From NCBI GenBank assembly GCA_965197555.1, contig OZ240213.1, positions 1,984,001-2,048,000 on the forward strand: a DNA stretch of 64,000 nt, written 5' to 3'. Position 1 is the stretch's first letter. Each line of letters starts with the position of its first letter. Source of the DNA: G965197555 sp965197555. Lineage in GTDB: Bacteria; Chloroflexota; Dehalococcoidia; Lucifugimonadales; UBA3495. Under the pieces are notes generated by a model, which saw nothing but the letters and a program-made list of their open reading frames with translations, made no database searches and was not told the origin of the DNA. Below, in pieces: positions 52,500-60,382 of the stretch. The position numbers and the translations under genes are program-made.

Positions 52500-53951
52500 A
52501 TGGTAGACATGATTATCAAGGGGGGTCGAGTCGTTACTCCTTCAGGAGCGGGGGACCGCGACATTGGGATCTCTGGGGAGAAGATCGAGGCAGTAACGCT
52601 ACCGGGGGTGCTGTCGACGGAGGGCGCCAGGGTAATCGATGCTTCAGGCAAGATTGTTGTTCCGGGCGGCATAGAGGCCCACGCCCACGCCGCCGCCAAC
52701 GTCCAGCCGGGTGCTGCCCAGTCGGTCGGTGATACACCCAACGCAGGGCCGATCGACCACTCCTTGGGGGCCATCTGGGGCGGTACCACCACCGTCATTG
52801 ACTTCGCGCCGGTTCCCAACGAGGGCGATCTAGTCCAAGGAGTCCACGACTATCTAACCCCGTGGGTGGGGAACGCCTATACCGATTATTCGACTCACTG
52901 CATATACAACAACTCCAATACCCCGGATGCCATCGCCCGTTTCGGGGAATTAGTCTCCGCAGGATTTCCCAGCGTCAAGATTTTCACCACCGATATTCGC
53001 CCACCGGAGGGCAGGCAGTTGACCCTCACCCCGGTAGGCAAGATCGACTCTGGCAGGTTGGAAGACTTGATGGGCCAAATCCAGAGACACGACGGTGTGC
53101 TGGCGGTCCATGGCGAGGATGACGAACTGGTCATGTACAACTACCTCCTCGCCCAGCAACGAGGTCATTGGGACTGGTATAACGTGCACTTGATCCACTC
53201 CAAGACGGTGGAGGACCTGGCGTTCCGCAGTGTAGTGCGGCTGGCGGAGCGCACCGGCGCCGGTACCTACTTTGTTCACGTGACCGCCAAAGAGGGAGTG
53301 GATTCGATAGCCGAGGCCCGTAGCCGTGGCATGCCGGTCTACGGTGAGGTGCTTACCCTGGCTCTTTCCTTTAACTGCGACCGTTACAAGGAAGAGGACG
53401 GTATGAAGTATCATACCTATCCGTCATTGAAGTACGAGCAGGACCGCCAGGAGCTGTGGAAGGGACTGATGCGGCAGGATCTTTCTTTCACTGCCACGGA
53501 CAGCAGCTTCACCACGTATCTGGACAAAATCGCTGGGCATAACGTGCTTGATGTGCGGGGTGGAAACGTCGGGATCGAGATTCGTATGGGTGTCAATTAC
53601 ACCGACGCCGTGACCCAGCGGGGCATGTCACTAGAGCGGTTCGTAGACGTGACTTCGACCAACCAAGCGAAGCTGCTGGGACTCTACCCCAGGAAAGGCG
53701 CCATCGCGGTGGGCAGCGATGCGGACATAACTATAATTGACCCGTCTATCAGGAAAACATTGACGATTGATGACCTGCACGTAAGAGACTATTGCCCTTG
53801 GGAGGGCTGGCAGGTGGACGGGTGGCCGACCACCGTGATCTTGCGGGGCAACGTGATGATCGATGACCGCAGACTGGTGGGAGGGCCTCAAGTGGGGCAA
53901 CTGATTCCCAGGAAAATAGACCCCGCGGTGCTACAGCGGCCAGCATTCTAA
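52500..53951 (+). CDS. Dihydropyrimidinase/hydantoinase-family cyclic amidase
   Basis: 483 aa. The binuclear zinc site is complete: HxH in GGIEAHAHAAAN, carboxylated-Lys candidate in FPSVKIFTTD (about residue 160), AVHGEDDE, YFVHVTAKEG and TATDSSF. IKGGRVVTPSG and GAIAVGSDADITIIDP mark the N- and C-terminal beta-sandwich. The family opens hydantoin or dihydropyrimidine rings. It follows the ACMSD-like gene by 66 bp. Confidence 0.9.
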   Translation: MVDMIIKGGRVVTPSGAGDRDIGISGEKIEAVTLPGVLSTEGARVIDASGKIVVPGGIEAHAHAAANVQPGAAQSVGDTPNAGPIDHSLGAIWGGTTTVIDFAPVPNEGDLVQGVHDYLTPWVGNAYTDYSTHCIYNNSNTPDAIARFGELVSAGFPSVKIFTTDIRPPEGRQLTLTPVGKIDSGRLEDLMGQIQRHDGVLAVHGEDDELVMYNYLLAQQRGHWDWYNVHLIHSKTVEDLAFRSVVRLAERTGAGTYFVHVTAKEGVDSIAEARSRGMPVYGEVLTLALSFNCDRYKEEDGMKYHTYPSLKYEQDRQELWKGLMRQDLSFTATDSSFTTYLDKIAGHNVLDVRGGNVGIEIRMGVNYTDAVTQRGMSLERFVDVTSTNQAKLLGLYPRKGAIAVGSDADITIIDPSIRKTLTIDDLHVRDYCPWEGWQVDGWPTTVILRGNVMIDDRRLVGGPQVGQLIPRKIDPAVLQRPAF

Positions 53952-54081
53952 GGGATTATCGCCCAAATCAACCGGTTCCTCCGTTGCTGTATCTGTAGGA
54001 CCTGTTGGATAAACCCGGGGGCAGACTAGAGGAACAAGGGGCCAGGATCTGGGGGTCCTCGGGGGTCGCCACGGGGTGGGA

Positions 54082-54381
54082 TTACAAGCTGATGCCCGCC
54101 TGCCGAAGTTGGCTTACGACGAACTCGGGGCCGTGCACCGTAATTACCGGCATCCACGGCTTTTTGCTTCTGGCCTCAGTCGCAACGAACCGACTATCGG
54201 ATTGAGGGACATCGGCTTCAATAAGCAATGCGTCGTAGTCAGAAGTGCCCGCCAAATCGATGGCTACTCCATCGCTGAGAGTCGTAGTGACTATGCAACC
54301 GCTTCTTTCTAGGACTCTAACGACATAGTCCACGGACTCTTGTTGCCGACCGACTATCAAGAACCTGCGTTGAACATTCAT
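54082..54381 (-). CDS. Small receiver-like protein, degenerate
   Basis: 99 aa from ATG 54381. The beginning QRRFLIVGRQQESVDYVVRV, SGCIVTTTLSDG and YDALLIEADVP resemble a response-regulator receiver domain, with an Asp in the phospho-acceptor strand (IEAD) but without the usual acidic pair at the N-terminus. No output domain. The longer frame to 54480 is possible. A palindromic CCTTAAGG lies just before the start. It may be a decayed receiver or an unrelated small protein. Confidence 0.45.
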   Translation of the reverse strand: MNVQRRFLIVGRQQESVDYVVRVLERSGCIVTTTLSDGVAIDLAGTSDYDALLIEADVPQSDSRFVATEARSKKPWMPVITVHGPEFVVSQLRQAGISL

Positions 54382-54540
54382 CCTTAAGGTCTGGTCCGGG
54401 GTGAGTTCGATAGGATAGATGCACAGCCTTGGATCCGAGTGCACCCGGAGAAGTATAACACCAGTGGGTGGCCCATCCATGGCCGTCCGCTCCGCTGGTA
54501 GCGGGACCTATTAATTTTCGCCTTGACGCCCACTCCCTCG

Positions 54541-54855
54541 CTCGCCCTGAGCGTGTCGAAGGGCCGCCGTTCCTGGTTCGACAGGCCTGTCCCGAGCGTG
54601 CCGAAAGGAGCTCACCACCAACGGGTTCGCTTACTGTCCAACGCCCGCTCCGTTCGCCCTGAGCGTGTCGAAGGGCCGCCGTTCCTGGTTCGACAAGCCT
54701 GTCCTGAGCATGCCGAGGGGCTCACCACCAACGGGGTTCGCTTACTGTCCAACGCCCGCTCCGTTCGCCCTGAGCGTGTCGAAGGGCCGCCGTTCCTGGT
54801 TCGACAAGCCTGTCCCGAGCATGCCGAGGGGCTCACCACCAACGGGTTCGCTTGT
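54541..54855 (+). repeat. Three tandem ~111-bp copies of the dispersed element
   Basis: Units begin at about 54542, 54654 and 54765 (periods 112 and 111 bp); the third is shorter at its end. Each has TTCGCCCTGAGCGTGTCGAA, a centre, then TGGTTCGACAAGCC and a GGGCTCACCACCAACGGG tail. GTGTCGAA and TTCGACA inside each unit form an imperfect inverted repeat. Short frames on both strands across it merely translate the repeat and are not genes. Units lack the spacer structure of CRISPR. Confidence 0.85.
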
Positions 54856-55025
54856 TGATGGTTCGACTAGTTCACCATGATTGCGTACGTTCATAGGACA
54901 ACAAAATTACGCCCTGCCGGTTCGTCGGCGGTCCTATTGAATTGCTGCCTGTGGGAGAGTTGTGTAGAATGCGCGCAAATTCCAGGGTTCTGGTATACCG
55001 AGTTTAAACAGAGGAGGCAGGCAAA

Positions 55026-55844
55026 GTGGATTTCGGACTGCAAGGAAAGCATGCGCTGGTGGCAGGAGGGGGGCGGGGCATTGGCAAAGCGATAGCCCGG
55101 GAGTTGGCACGGGAGGGGGCCGACCTTGTGATCGCATCTCGCACACTGGATGAGCTGGAGAAGACCGCGCGGGAGATTGAGGACGAGACAGGCCGTCGCG
55201 TTATTCCCATGGCCTTGGACGTGACAGACAACGACCAAGTCGAAAGGGTGACGACCGAAGCTGCTAACCAACTGGGCGGGCTGAACATTCTGGTGAACAG
55301 CGCTGCGCTGCCCGGTGGCTCGGCCACCGCCATTGGTCCCATAGATACTGTCAACGAAGACGATCTGCTCCACGACTTCGATGTGAAGTACGTTGGGGCT
55401 TTACGATGCGCACGGTCTGCTATACCCATTATGAAGGAGCAGGGTTGGGGCCGCATCATCAATATCAGTGGGGGCAACGCCCGTAACGCCGGAAACCTAA
55501 GCGGAGGCGCCCGTAACGTGTCCCTGGTGCACCTGACCAAGACTCTTTCGATTCAGGTTGGGCGCTATGGGATCACCGTCAACTGCATCCATCCCGGGAC
55601 CACCCGCACCGAGCGCACGCCGAGTCTGTTGGCCCCCCGGGCTGCTGAGCTAAACATAACCCCTGAGCAACTGGAGGAGCAGGACTTCGCGCCAGACTCG
55701 CCTCGGGGTAACGCTATTTGCCGCATGGTCGATGCTTCGGAAATTGGATATCTGACGTCGTTTCTGGCCTCCGACAAAGCCTGGGCGATCACCGGAGAGG
55801 TGATCGCGGCCGGCGGCGGCACAGGCAGCGCGGTTTACTACTGA
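55026..55844 (+). CDS. SDR-fold protein lacking the catalytic Tyr-Lys pair
   Basis: 272 aa. The cofactor loop GGGRGIG (residues 14-20), SRTLDELEKT and LVNSAALPGG fit an NADP-type SDR. The catalytic region reads INISGGNARNAGNLSGGARN then VSLVHLTKTLS: where YSASK is expected the sequence is GGARN, so Tyr is Gly and Lys is Asn. It may bind a nucleotide or use another acid. Start GTG 55026 with GAGGAGG upstream. It ends before a clean hairpin (55875-55910). Confidence 0.87.
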   Translation: MDFGLQGKHALVAGGGRGIGKAIARELAREGADLVIASRTLDELEKTAREIEDETGRRVIPMALDVTDNDQVERVTTEAANQLGGLNILVNSAALPGGSATAIGPIDTVNEDDLLHDFDVKYVGALRCARSAIPIMKEQGWGRIINISGGNARNAGNLSGGARNVSLVHLTKTLSIQVGRYGITVNCIHPGTTRTERTPSLLAPRAAELNITPEQLEEQDFAPDSPRGNAICRMVDASEIGYLTSFLASDKAWAITGEVIAAGGGTGSAVYY

Positions 55845-55874
55845 GCTTCCTAGGCCGGCCTCTAGACGCAAACG

Positions 55875-55910
55875 GCGCCCTCAATCCAACTGTACATGGA
55901 TTGAGGGCGC
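55875..55910. terminator. Bidirectional terminator hairpin between convergent genes
   Basis: A perfect 14-bp stem GCGCCCTCAATCCA / TGGATTGAGGGCGC with an 8-nt loop lies between the SDR (ends 55844) and the dienelactone hydrolase (ends 55957, minus). No long T-run on either side. Confidence 0.7.
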
Positions 55911-55956
55911 TGTCACTCCGGTCTGGTGAATTGGTGGTGGCCGAACCTCGGCCCAA

Positions 55957-56694
55957 CTAACCTTTGAGGTGCTGCCCATAGAATAGCAGCACCCTGTGCC
56001 ACATATCCTGGGCTGGCGCGGCGCGGTAACTGGGCCGGTAGTCAGCAAAGAAAGCGTGTCCGGCGTCGGCGTATGTCTTGAACTGATAAGTCTTGTTGTG
56101 CTTGTCCAGTTCCTCTTTCAGGCGCGCTGCGTGGGCCGGTGAGGGATTGTCGTCTTCCTCACCGAATAGCGCCAACAGGGGGCAAGATAGACCTTCGATC
56201 ATGTCTATCACTGCCTTCGGCCTGGAAGGGGTTGCCTCGTCAGGAATGATGTTACCTCCGGCGGAATCTACGGCGGCGTCTATGTTGTTGCTGGTGCAAG
56301 CAAACATCAGGGTGTACCTGCCTCCGGAGCAGAAGCCGATGACGCCGACTTTGCCGTTGGCGTTGGCGTGGCTCTTGAGATGCAAGGCGGCACCTTCCAG
56401 GTCGGCCATGGTCTGGGAGTCGGGGACAGACATCAGGGTACCCATGATCTTATCCGGCGCAGGCCTACCCTCTCGCGTGTAAAGGTCCGGAGAGATGGCA
56501 ATGTAACCTTCCTCCGCAAAGCGGCGGCATAGGTCTTTCATGTGGTCTTCCAGGCCCATCCCTTCCATGGTGACGATGACGCCGGGGTAGCGGCCCGGGG
56601 TTGCCGGTTGGCTCATGTAGGCGTCTATTTGGGTGCCATCCTGGCTAGGATATTGCATCATGCCCGATTGGAGATTAGCGGCGGTAGTAACCAT
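55957..56694 (-). CDS. Dienelactone hydrolase family protein
   Basis: 245 aa alpha/beta hydrolase. The triad is visible: Cys in VGVIGFCSGGRY (about residue 122), Asp in FGEEDDNPSP (about 181) and His in DAGHAFFADY (about 213). Known members open the dienelactone ring in chlorocatechol degradation, but the group is broad. It sits near the aromatic-type enzymes of this stretch. Three 14-bp repeats lie 15 bp upstream of its ATG. Confidence 0.92.
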   Translation of the reverse strand: MVTTAANLQSGMMQYPSQDGTQIDAYMSQPATPGRYPGVIVTMEGMGLEDHMKDLCRRFAEEGYIAISPDLYTREGRPAPDKIMGTLMSVPDSQTMADLEGAALHLKSHANANGKVGVIGFCSGGRYTLMFACTSNNIDAAVDSAGGNIIPDEATPSRPKAVIDMIEGLSCPLLALFGEEDDNPSPAHAARLKEELDKHNKTYQFKTYADAGHAFFADYRPSYRAAPAQDMWHRVLLFYGQHLKG

Positions 56695-56708
56695 GTTTCC
56701 CCCTGCGC

Positions 56709-56748
56709 AGGTTATGAGATGTAGGTTATGAGATGTAGGTTATGAGAT
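56709..56748 (-). repeat. Three tandem 14-bp repeats upstream of the dienelactone hydrolase
   Basis: AGGTTATGAGATGT occurs at 56709-56722 and 56723-56736, with a third copy from 56737 that diverges at its end (AGATAAGG). The array lies 15 bp before the start codon, a place for operator sites or simple slippage. Confidence 0.7.
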
Positions 56749-56814
56749 AAGGAAATGACCCGGTTATATTACTACAACACAGCAGGACAGATGCCCGACT
56801 CCAACTGTTTAGGT

Positions 56815-57705
56815 CTAGGAGCTGGAGGTGGCTTCCTTAAATTGTTGTATGGTGTTGATGTGGTCCTGAGTCGTTTTTAGCCCGGCACGCATGGTGTTAA
56901 CCGACAGGTGGCTGGCTCCCAAGGTCTGCCAAGCGGCTGCACGTTCTTGCCAATACTCCGGGTCGCCGTCGGAGACATTAATCCGAGCCTCCATGCCGAT
57001 TTCCGATGGTTCACGTCCAGCCGCTTTGGCCAATTCTTGCACTTTAGCCACCGCGGCTTGCCCTGTGCTATCCGGGGCGAATTGAGGAAACCAACCATCG
57101 GACACGCGGGCTACTCGGCGCAGTACTCTATCGGTTGGGACCGGGTTATTTCGCCCGCCCGCGCCGATCCATATAGGGATGGGGCGTTGCACCGGGAGCG
57201 GGTTGATGCCGGCATGGGTGACATGGTGCCAACGTCCATGGAAATTTACTACCTCTTCGGTCCAGAGAGACCGTAGCAGCCCAATTTGCTCCTCACTCCG
57301 CCTTCCCCGGTCGTGAAAGTTCTGGTCCAATGCCTCGTATTCCACTGCATTCCAGCCTACCCCTATTCCCAACCGGAGCCGGCCGCCAGTCAGAATGTCA
57401 ACTTCGGCCGCTTGCTTGGCCACCAGAGCCGTTTGCCGCTGCCCCAGAATCAGCACAGCCGTCACCAACTCCAGGTTGGTGGTAATAGCCGCCAAATAGC
57501 CAAAGAGCACAAAGGGCTCGTGGAACATGTCCTTGGAGGTATAGCCTCCCTGCCAGTCTGGGTGAGCCTGGGCATCGGCGCCCAAGACGTGGTCGTAAAC
57601 AATGAGGTGGGAGTAACCCAGGTCTTCGGCTGCCTGGACGTAATCTCTAATCGCCGCCGGATCGGGCCCAATCTCAGTCTGTGGAAATACAACCCCTGAA
57701 ATCAT
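56815..57705 (-). CDS. LLM class (F420-dependent) oxidoreductase
   Basis: 296 aa from ATG 57705, with GAGGAGG six bases upstream; the frame to 57723 has no such site. Luciferase-like TIM-barrel marks: AEDLGYSHLIVYDHVLG, LILGQRQTALVAKQAAEVD, GRLRLGIGVGWNAVEYEALD and PIPIWIGAGG. The subgroup with this pattern uses F420 rather than FMN in many actinobacterial and chloroflexotal proteins. Substrate unknown. Confidence 0.9.
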   Translation of the reverse strand: MISGVVFPQTEIGPDPAAIRDYVQAAEDLGYSHLIVYDHVLGADAQAHPDWQGGYTSKDMFHEPFVLFGYLAAITTNLELVTAVLILGQRQTALVAKQAAEVDILTGGRLRLGIGVGWNAVEYEALDQNFHDRGRRSEEQIGLLRSLWTEEVVNFHGRWHHVTHAGINPLPVQRPIPIWIGAGGRNNPVPTDRVLRRVARVSDGWFPQFAPDSTGQAAVAKVQELAKAAGREPSEIGMEARINVSDGDPEYWQERAAAWQTLGASHLSVNTMRAGLKTTQDHINTIQQFKEATSSS

Positions 57706-57789
57706 AGATATCCTCCTCGTCACGGCCGCTGGCCACCGGGGTCAGTGATTAAATGCTGCGGGTCTACTAACCTGGTGGCGTGGGTCTCT

Positions 57790-58197
57790 CTACAGGTTCA
57801 TCGCCTCAAGACCTACTCGGGAAAGGTCTTCGTCTGCTTGACCGCTCGGGTATCCGCCTACCCCTATCCCTCCCAGAATCACACCGTCCTTCATGATAAC
57901 TAGCCCTCCCTGGCCGTTGGTGAGGTTGGGGTCGCCCATCTCACTGATGCTCCGCCCCTGACTGTGTATTCTTTGGGCATTCGCACCAGAATCGAGGCCC
58001 AAGACTGCGGAGGTGTAGGCTTTGCGGATGGCGTGCCTCCGGCTAAAAATTCGCAGGTTGTCCATCTTTGCATAGGCTTCAAGATTGCCGGCAGCGTCGA
58101 CGATGGCCATTGCTACCGGCTCGCCGGGCGCTTCCATCGCTTTGTCCATCATTGCTTTCATAGCTGCTTGTACCTGTTCCATCTTTAAATCAGGCAT
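57790..58197 (-). CDS. GlcG/HbpS-family protein
   Basis: 135 aa from ATG 58197, supported by AAGGAGG nine bases upstream. The family's core is visible: AMAIVDAAGNLEAYAKMDN, RKAYTSAVLG and the Gly-rich end GGLVIMKDGVILGGIGVGGY. GlcG-type proteins sit in glycolate operons and the fold can bind haem. Physiological role unclear. It is followed on the same strand by the LLM oxidoreductase, 85 bp away. Confidence 0.9.
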   Translation of the reverse strand: MPDLKMEQVQAAMKAMMDKAMEAPGEPVAMAIVDAAGNLEAYAKMDNLRIFSRRHAIRKAYTSAVLGLDSGANAQRIHSQGRSISEMGDPNLTNGQGGLVIMKDGVILGGIGVGGYPSGQADEDLSRVGLEAMNL

Positions 58198-58337
58198 ACG
58201 TGACGCCTCCTTTTCGAGTGGATGAATCGCCAGGAAATTATACAGAGGGATTGGGGTGCCGACCAAACCAAGTACGCGGGGGGTCTACAGGCAGGAGCAT
58301 TATGCGAAAAGGATACTTGGTTGCCCCCGCACGAGGA

Positions 58338-58658
58338 CTATTGCCACTGATCATCCGGCGGCCAAATATTCGTAGCTCCTCTGCCTGCTCCCTGCAGCCC
58401 ACCTTCCTCCCGCCACTCGGCCGAGGCGTCTCGAAACTTTATAAAGTGGGGTGCTTGAGTGTGGGCTTGGAACGCGGCTTCGTCTCTGTACACCTCATAG
58501 AGCCAGATCCTATTGGGTTCATCAGCATCCTGAGTCACATCGAATCTTAGACAGCCGGGCTCGTCGTTCACCGAACCCCGCGCATCTTCGATAAGCTCCT
58601 TGATGAACTGGTCCTTGAATCCTTCTTTGATCTGGATAGGGGCAATGATGACGTACAT
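58338..58658 (-). CDS. Antibiotic biosynthesis monooxygenase (ABM) domain protein
   Basis: 106 aa, a single ABM/dimeric alpha-beta-barrel domain: MYVIIAPIQIKEGFKDQF, NDEPGCLRFDVTQDADEPNR and YEVYRDEAAFQAHTQAPHF. Known members are quinol monooxygenases, LsrG-like isomerases and small stress proteins. Start ATG 58658 with AGGAGA upstream. It may work with the LLM oxidoreductase and GlcG-like protein on the same strand. Confidence 0.88.
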   Translation of the reverse strand: MYVIIAPIQIKEGFKDQFIKELIEDARGSVNDEPGCLRFDVTQDADEPNRIWLYEVYRDEAAFQAHTQAPHFIKFRDASAEWREEGGLQGAGRGATNIWPPDDQWQ

Positions 58659-58774
58659 GTTTTCTCCTGTTTCATGGGCTGGGTAGAATGGGAACGGCGG
58701 CCAGCTTGGCATTATAAACCAATAGTCCCCAGCTCACGTAATGGTCTCAGTCCTGGGGGCTTAATCGCGATTGC

Positions 58775-58789
58775 GATGATTGAATCATC
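58775..58789. promoter_or_regulatory. Perfect palindrome in a divergent promoter region
   Basis: GATGATT-G-AATCATC (7-bp arms) lies between the ABM gene (start 58658, minus) and the gene at 58841 (plus). Its size and place fit a dimeric repressor operator. Confidence 0.35.
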
Positions 58790-58840
58790 ATTTTCAATGT
58801 ATTACGATTAGTTAAGTAGGCTCAGGATTGAGGTCGAATT

Positions 58841-59245
58841 ATGGCTGATTGGATTTATGACCGCCGCGGGCGTCCCCAAATTATTGTCGATGGCGACCGT
58901 TTCTTGGATAGGAGCGGCGTCAACACCATAGCCTGGATCAATGGAACCAACACCTTTACTCCTACCGGCGGTCATGCGGGATGGTACGAGAACGGGGTCT
59001 TGTGGGACATCAAGAATCGTTGCGTAGGCTTCACCGCCGATTCAACCAATGAGATGACCCACAGACCGGACCTGGCTGAAGCATCGGCCATGCCGACGAT
59101 AAGCGTTTCCTCAAGACCGCCTGAGTTTGCCGCATCGCCGGACCGCCCTGACAAGGACGGATGGTCAAACATACCACTTGACTATAATTTCGACGATGCA
59201 ATCCCCCTCGCTCCCAGTTTCTACGAGGACATTCGGGGAGTTTGA
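58841..59245 (+). CDS. Hypothetical protein resembling 4-fold beta flower proteins
   Basis: 134 aa. The first half has a repeated pattern of short strands, ADWIYDRRGRPQIIVDGDRF, AWINGTNTFTPTGGHAGWYE and NGVLWDIKNR, as in the small proteins called 4-fold beta flower. The second half is Pro/Asp-rich and less ordered. No signal peptide. Function unknown; the family call is from memory of similar sequences. Confidence 0.6.
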   Translation: MADWIYDRRGRPQIIVDGDRFLDRSGVNTIAWINGTNTFTPTGGHAGWYENGVLWDIKNRCVGFTADSTNEMTHRPDLAEASAMPTISVSSRPPEFAASPDRPDKDGWSNIPLDYNFDDAIPLAPSFYEDIRGV

Positions 59246-59628
59246 TCAAGCGAAACATTGTCAAGCAAGACCGCGCCTAGGTCCGTTAGGGATTCATCTC
59301 TTGCTCTAGGCGCTCCACCACCACGGGTCAGTGACAACCTTTTCATGACACCGGTCCATTCTTCTCAGTTATCCACCATGCGTAAAATAGACAACGATTC
59401 GGAAGCCTAGCTTTACGCTGCCAGTGATGGCGGAAATACTGCGTCTTCACCCTTAGCCACACCCGCCGGGGTCCAGCTTCACTTCACCCAGGCGCTTGAT
59501 GCTGTGTAGGTGCGGGCTAATCCATCCTTTTTTGAGCAAAGCCACGTCTCTCTTCTTGAAGTGAATCACATTTATCAATAATACATATCGTATATTATCT
59601 CTTTACATGATGAAATAAGGGGATTATC
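59246..59628. other. Gene-free, AT-rising intergenic
   Basis: 383 bp without a supported gene. The last 60 bp are clearly AT-rich and include an imperfect palindrome around ATAATACATATCGTATATTA (59578-59597), which could be the promoter of the small frame at 59629. Confidence 0.4.
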
Positions 59629-59823
59629 ATGTATTCAAATATCGCCAGCACTTCAGTATCAACGAATTATGCTAATGCTGGAGTCGCTGATGACTTCCTC
59701 ATAAATCAAGCGCTAAGGAAAATAATGGAAGTAATTGCCGCGTTGATCTTATCGGCCGGTGCCGTCAGCCTATGGGTGTTCCAAGTGGCTGATCTCTGGG
59801 GAATGACCAAGAAGCGCCCCTGA
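59629..59823 (+). CDS. Possible small single-pass membrane protein
   Basis: 64 aa from an ATG with AAGGGG seven bases upstream. The middle IMEVIAALILSAGAVSLWVF would span the membrane; a short KKRP tail follows. Base composition is lower in GC than the neighbours. It resembles nothing I know and may be a chance frame. Confidence 0.35.
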   Translation: MYSNIASTSVSTNYANAGVADDFLINQALRKIMEVIAALILSAGAVSLWVFQVADLWGMTKKRP

Positions 59824-60084
59824 TATACTCAATCCAGCTCTTTTGAAATGCCGGCTCCAGTACCTCTCGTGAACCCATTTACTTAGAACGTAGCTCCGTC
59901 TCCGCCGCAGATGACATTCACGCCAAACCGCGAACCTCCAAGCTCACCGATTTGGCGGTCAATATATTCCACAGCATGGAATTAGTATCTCGGATCCAAC
60001 GCAAACGTTCAGGGTGGCCCGACGCACTCTAGACTCTGTGGTTCAACTAACCCGAGACCCAGAGCCAAAGTCTGGTAAAGATAC

Positions 60085-60116
60085 AAAGGCTCCGCCACGA
60101 AGCAGGCGGGGCCTTT
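60085..60116. terminator. GC-rich hairpin with T-run, probable terminator
   Basis: AAAGGCTCCGCC / GGCGGGGCCTTT (12 bp with one T-G pair) around an 8-nt loop, followed on the plus strand by TTGTC after the closing T-run. No clear gene precedes it on the plus strand; on the minus strand it follows the selC transcript. Confidence 0.6.
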
Positions 60117-60163
60117 TGTCGGTGTAGGCAAATTCGTGACCGCTAGCGGGGATAAGAAAGAGC

Positions 60164-60192
60164 CCTCGGGATATCAACTGACTAACCCGAGG
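60164..60192 (-). terminator. Terminator of tRNA-Sec
   Basis: CCTCGGG / CCCGAGG with a 15-nt loop lies about 34 bp past the tRNA 3' end; on the minus strand it is followed by GCTCTTTCTTATC, a T-rich tail. Confidence 0.6.
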
Positions 60193-60225
60193 ACTCAGCT
60201 CTGTCGGTTTTAGCTACTCATATGG

Positions 60226-60322
60226 TGGCGGGAGTGCGAGGGAGTCGAACCCACCTACCCCGCTCGTCACGAGGCATAACGGATTTGAAGTCCGCAAGGG
60301 CCACCGGGCCCCATCCACTCCC
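60226..60322 (-). tRNA. selC: tRNA-Sec (anticodon UCA)
   Basis: On the minus strand the 97-nt transcript has G1 at 60322 and an encoded CCA (60228-60226) after discriminator G. The anticodon loop CTTCAAA gives anticodon TCA, the selenocysteine type that reads UGA. Further tRNA-Sec marks are a long extra arm (CTCG-TGA-CGAG), a GC-rich D arm (GGGCC-CGGT-GGCCC) and the T loop GGGTTCGACTCCC. The acceptor stem pairs well over seven bases; the eighth pair is G-G and one T-stem pair is T-T. The organism should therefore make selenoproteins; selA, selB and selD are not in this window. A tyrosine integrase lies 60 bp from the 5' end. Confidence 0.93.
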
Positions 60323-60337
60323 CAGATGCGAATTAAG

Positions 60338-60366
60338 AGGTTTGCAATGCCGTTGTCTGCAAACCT
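60338..60366 (-). terminator. Hairpin after the integrase gene
   Basis: AGGTTTGCA (60338-60346) and TGCAAACCT (60358-60366) form a 9-bp perfect stem with an 11-nt loop, between the integrase stop and selC. On the minus strand it is followed by CTTAATTC, so it could end integrase transcription. It overlaps the likely junction of the element. Confidence 0.5.
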
Positions 60367-60382
60367 GACGTTCACTTGACGT

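Larger units (their letters stand above)
59824..60225. other. Gene-free stretch with two hairpins
   Basis: 402 bp between the small frame and selC. Apart from the hairpins at 60085-60116 and 60164-60192 nothing is recognised on either strand. Confidence 0.45.

Noticed and set aside
54541..54855. CRISPR array
   Set aside because: Units are about 111 bp and nearly identical throughout, with no short repeat plus unique spacer structure and no cas genes near.
54523..54858. Repeat-rich frames of about 70-110 aa on both strands
   Set aside because: They only translate the tandem 111-bp units; the peptide repeats follow from the DNA repeats and no start has a ribosome site.
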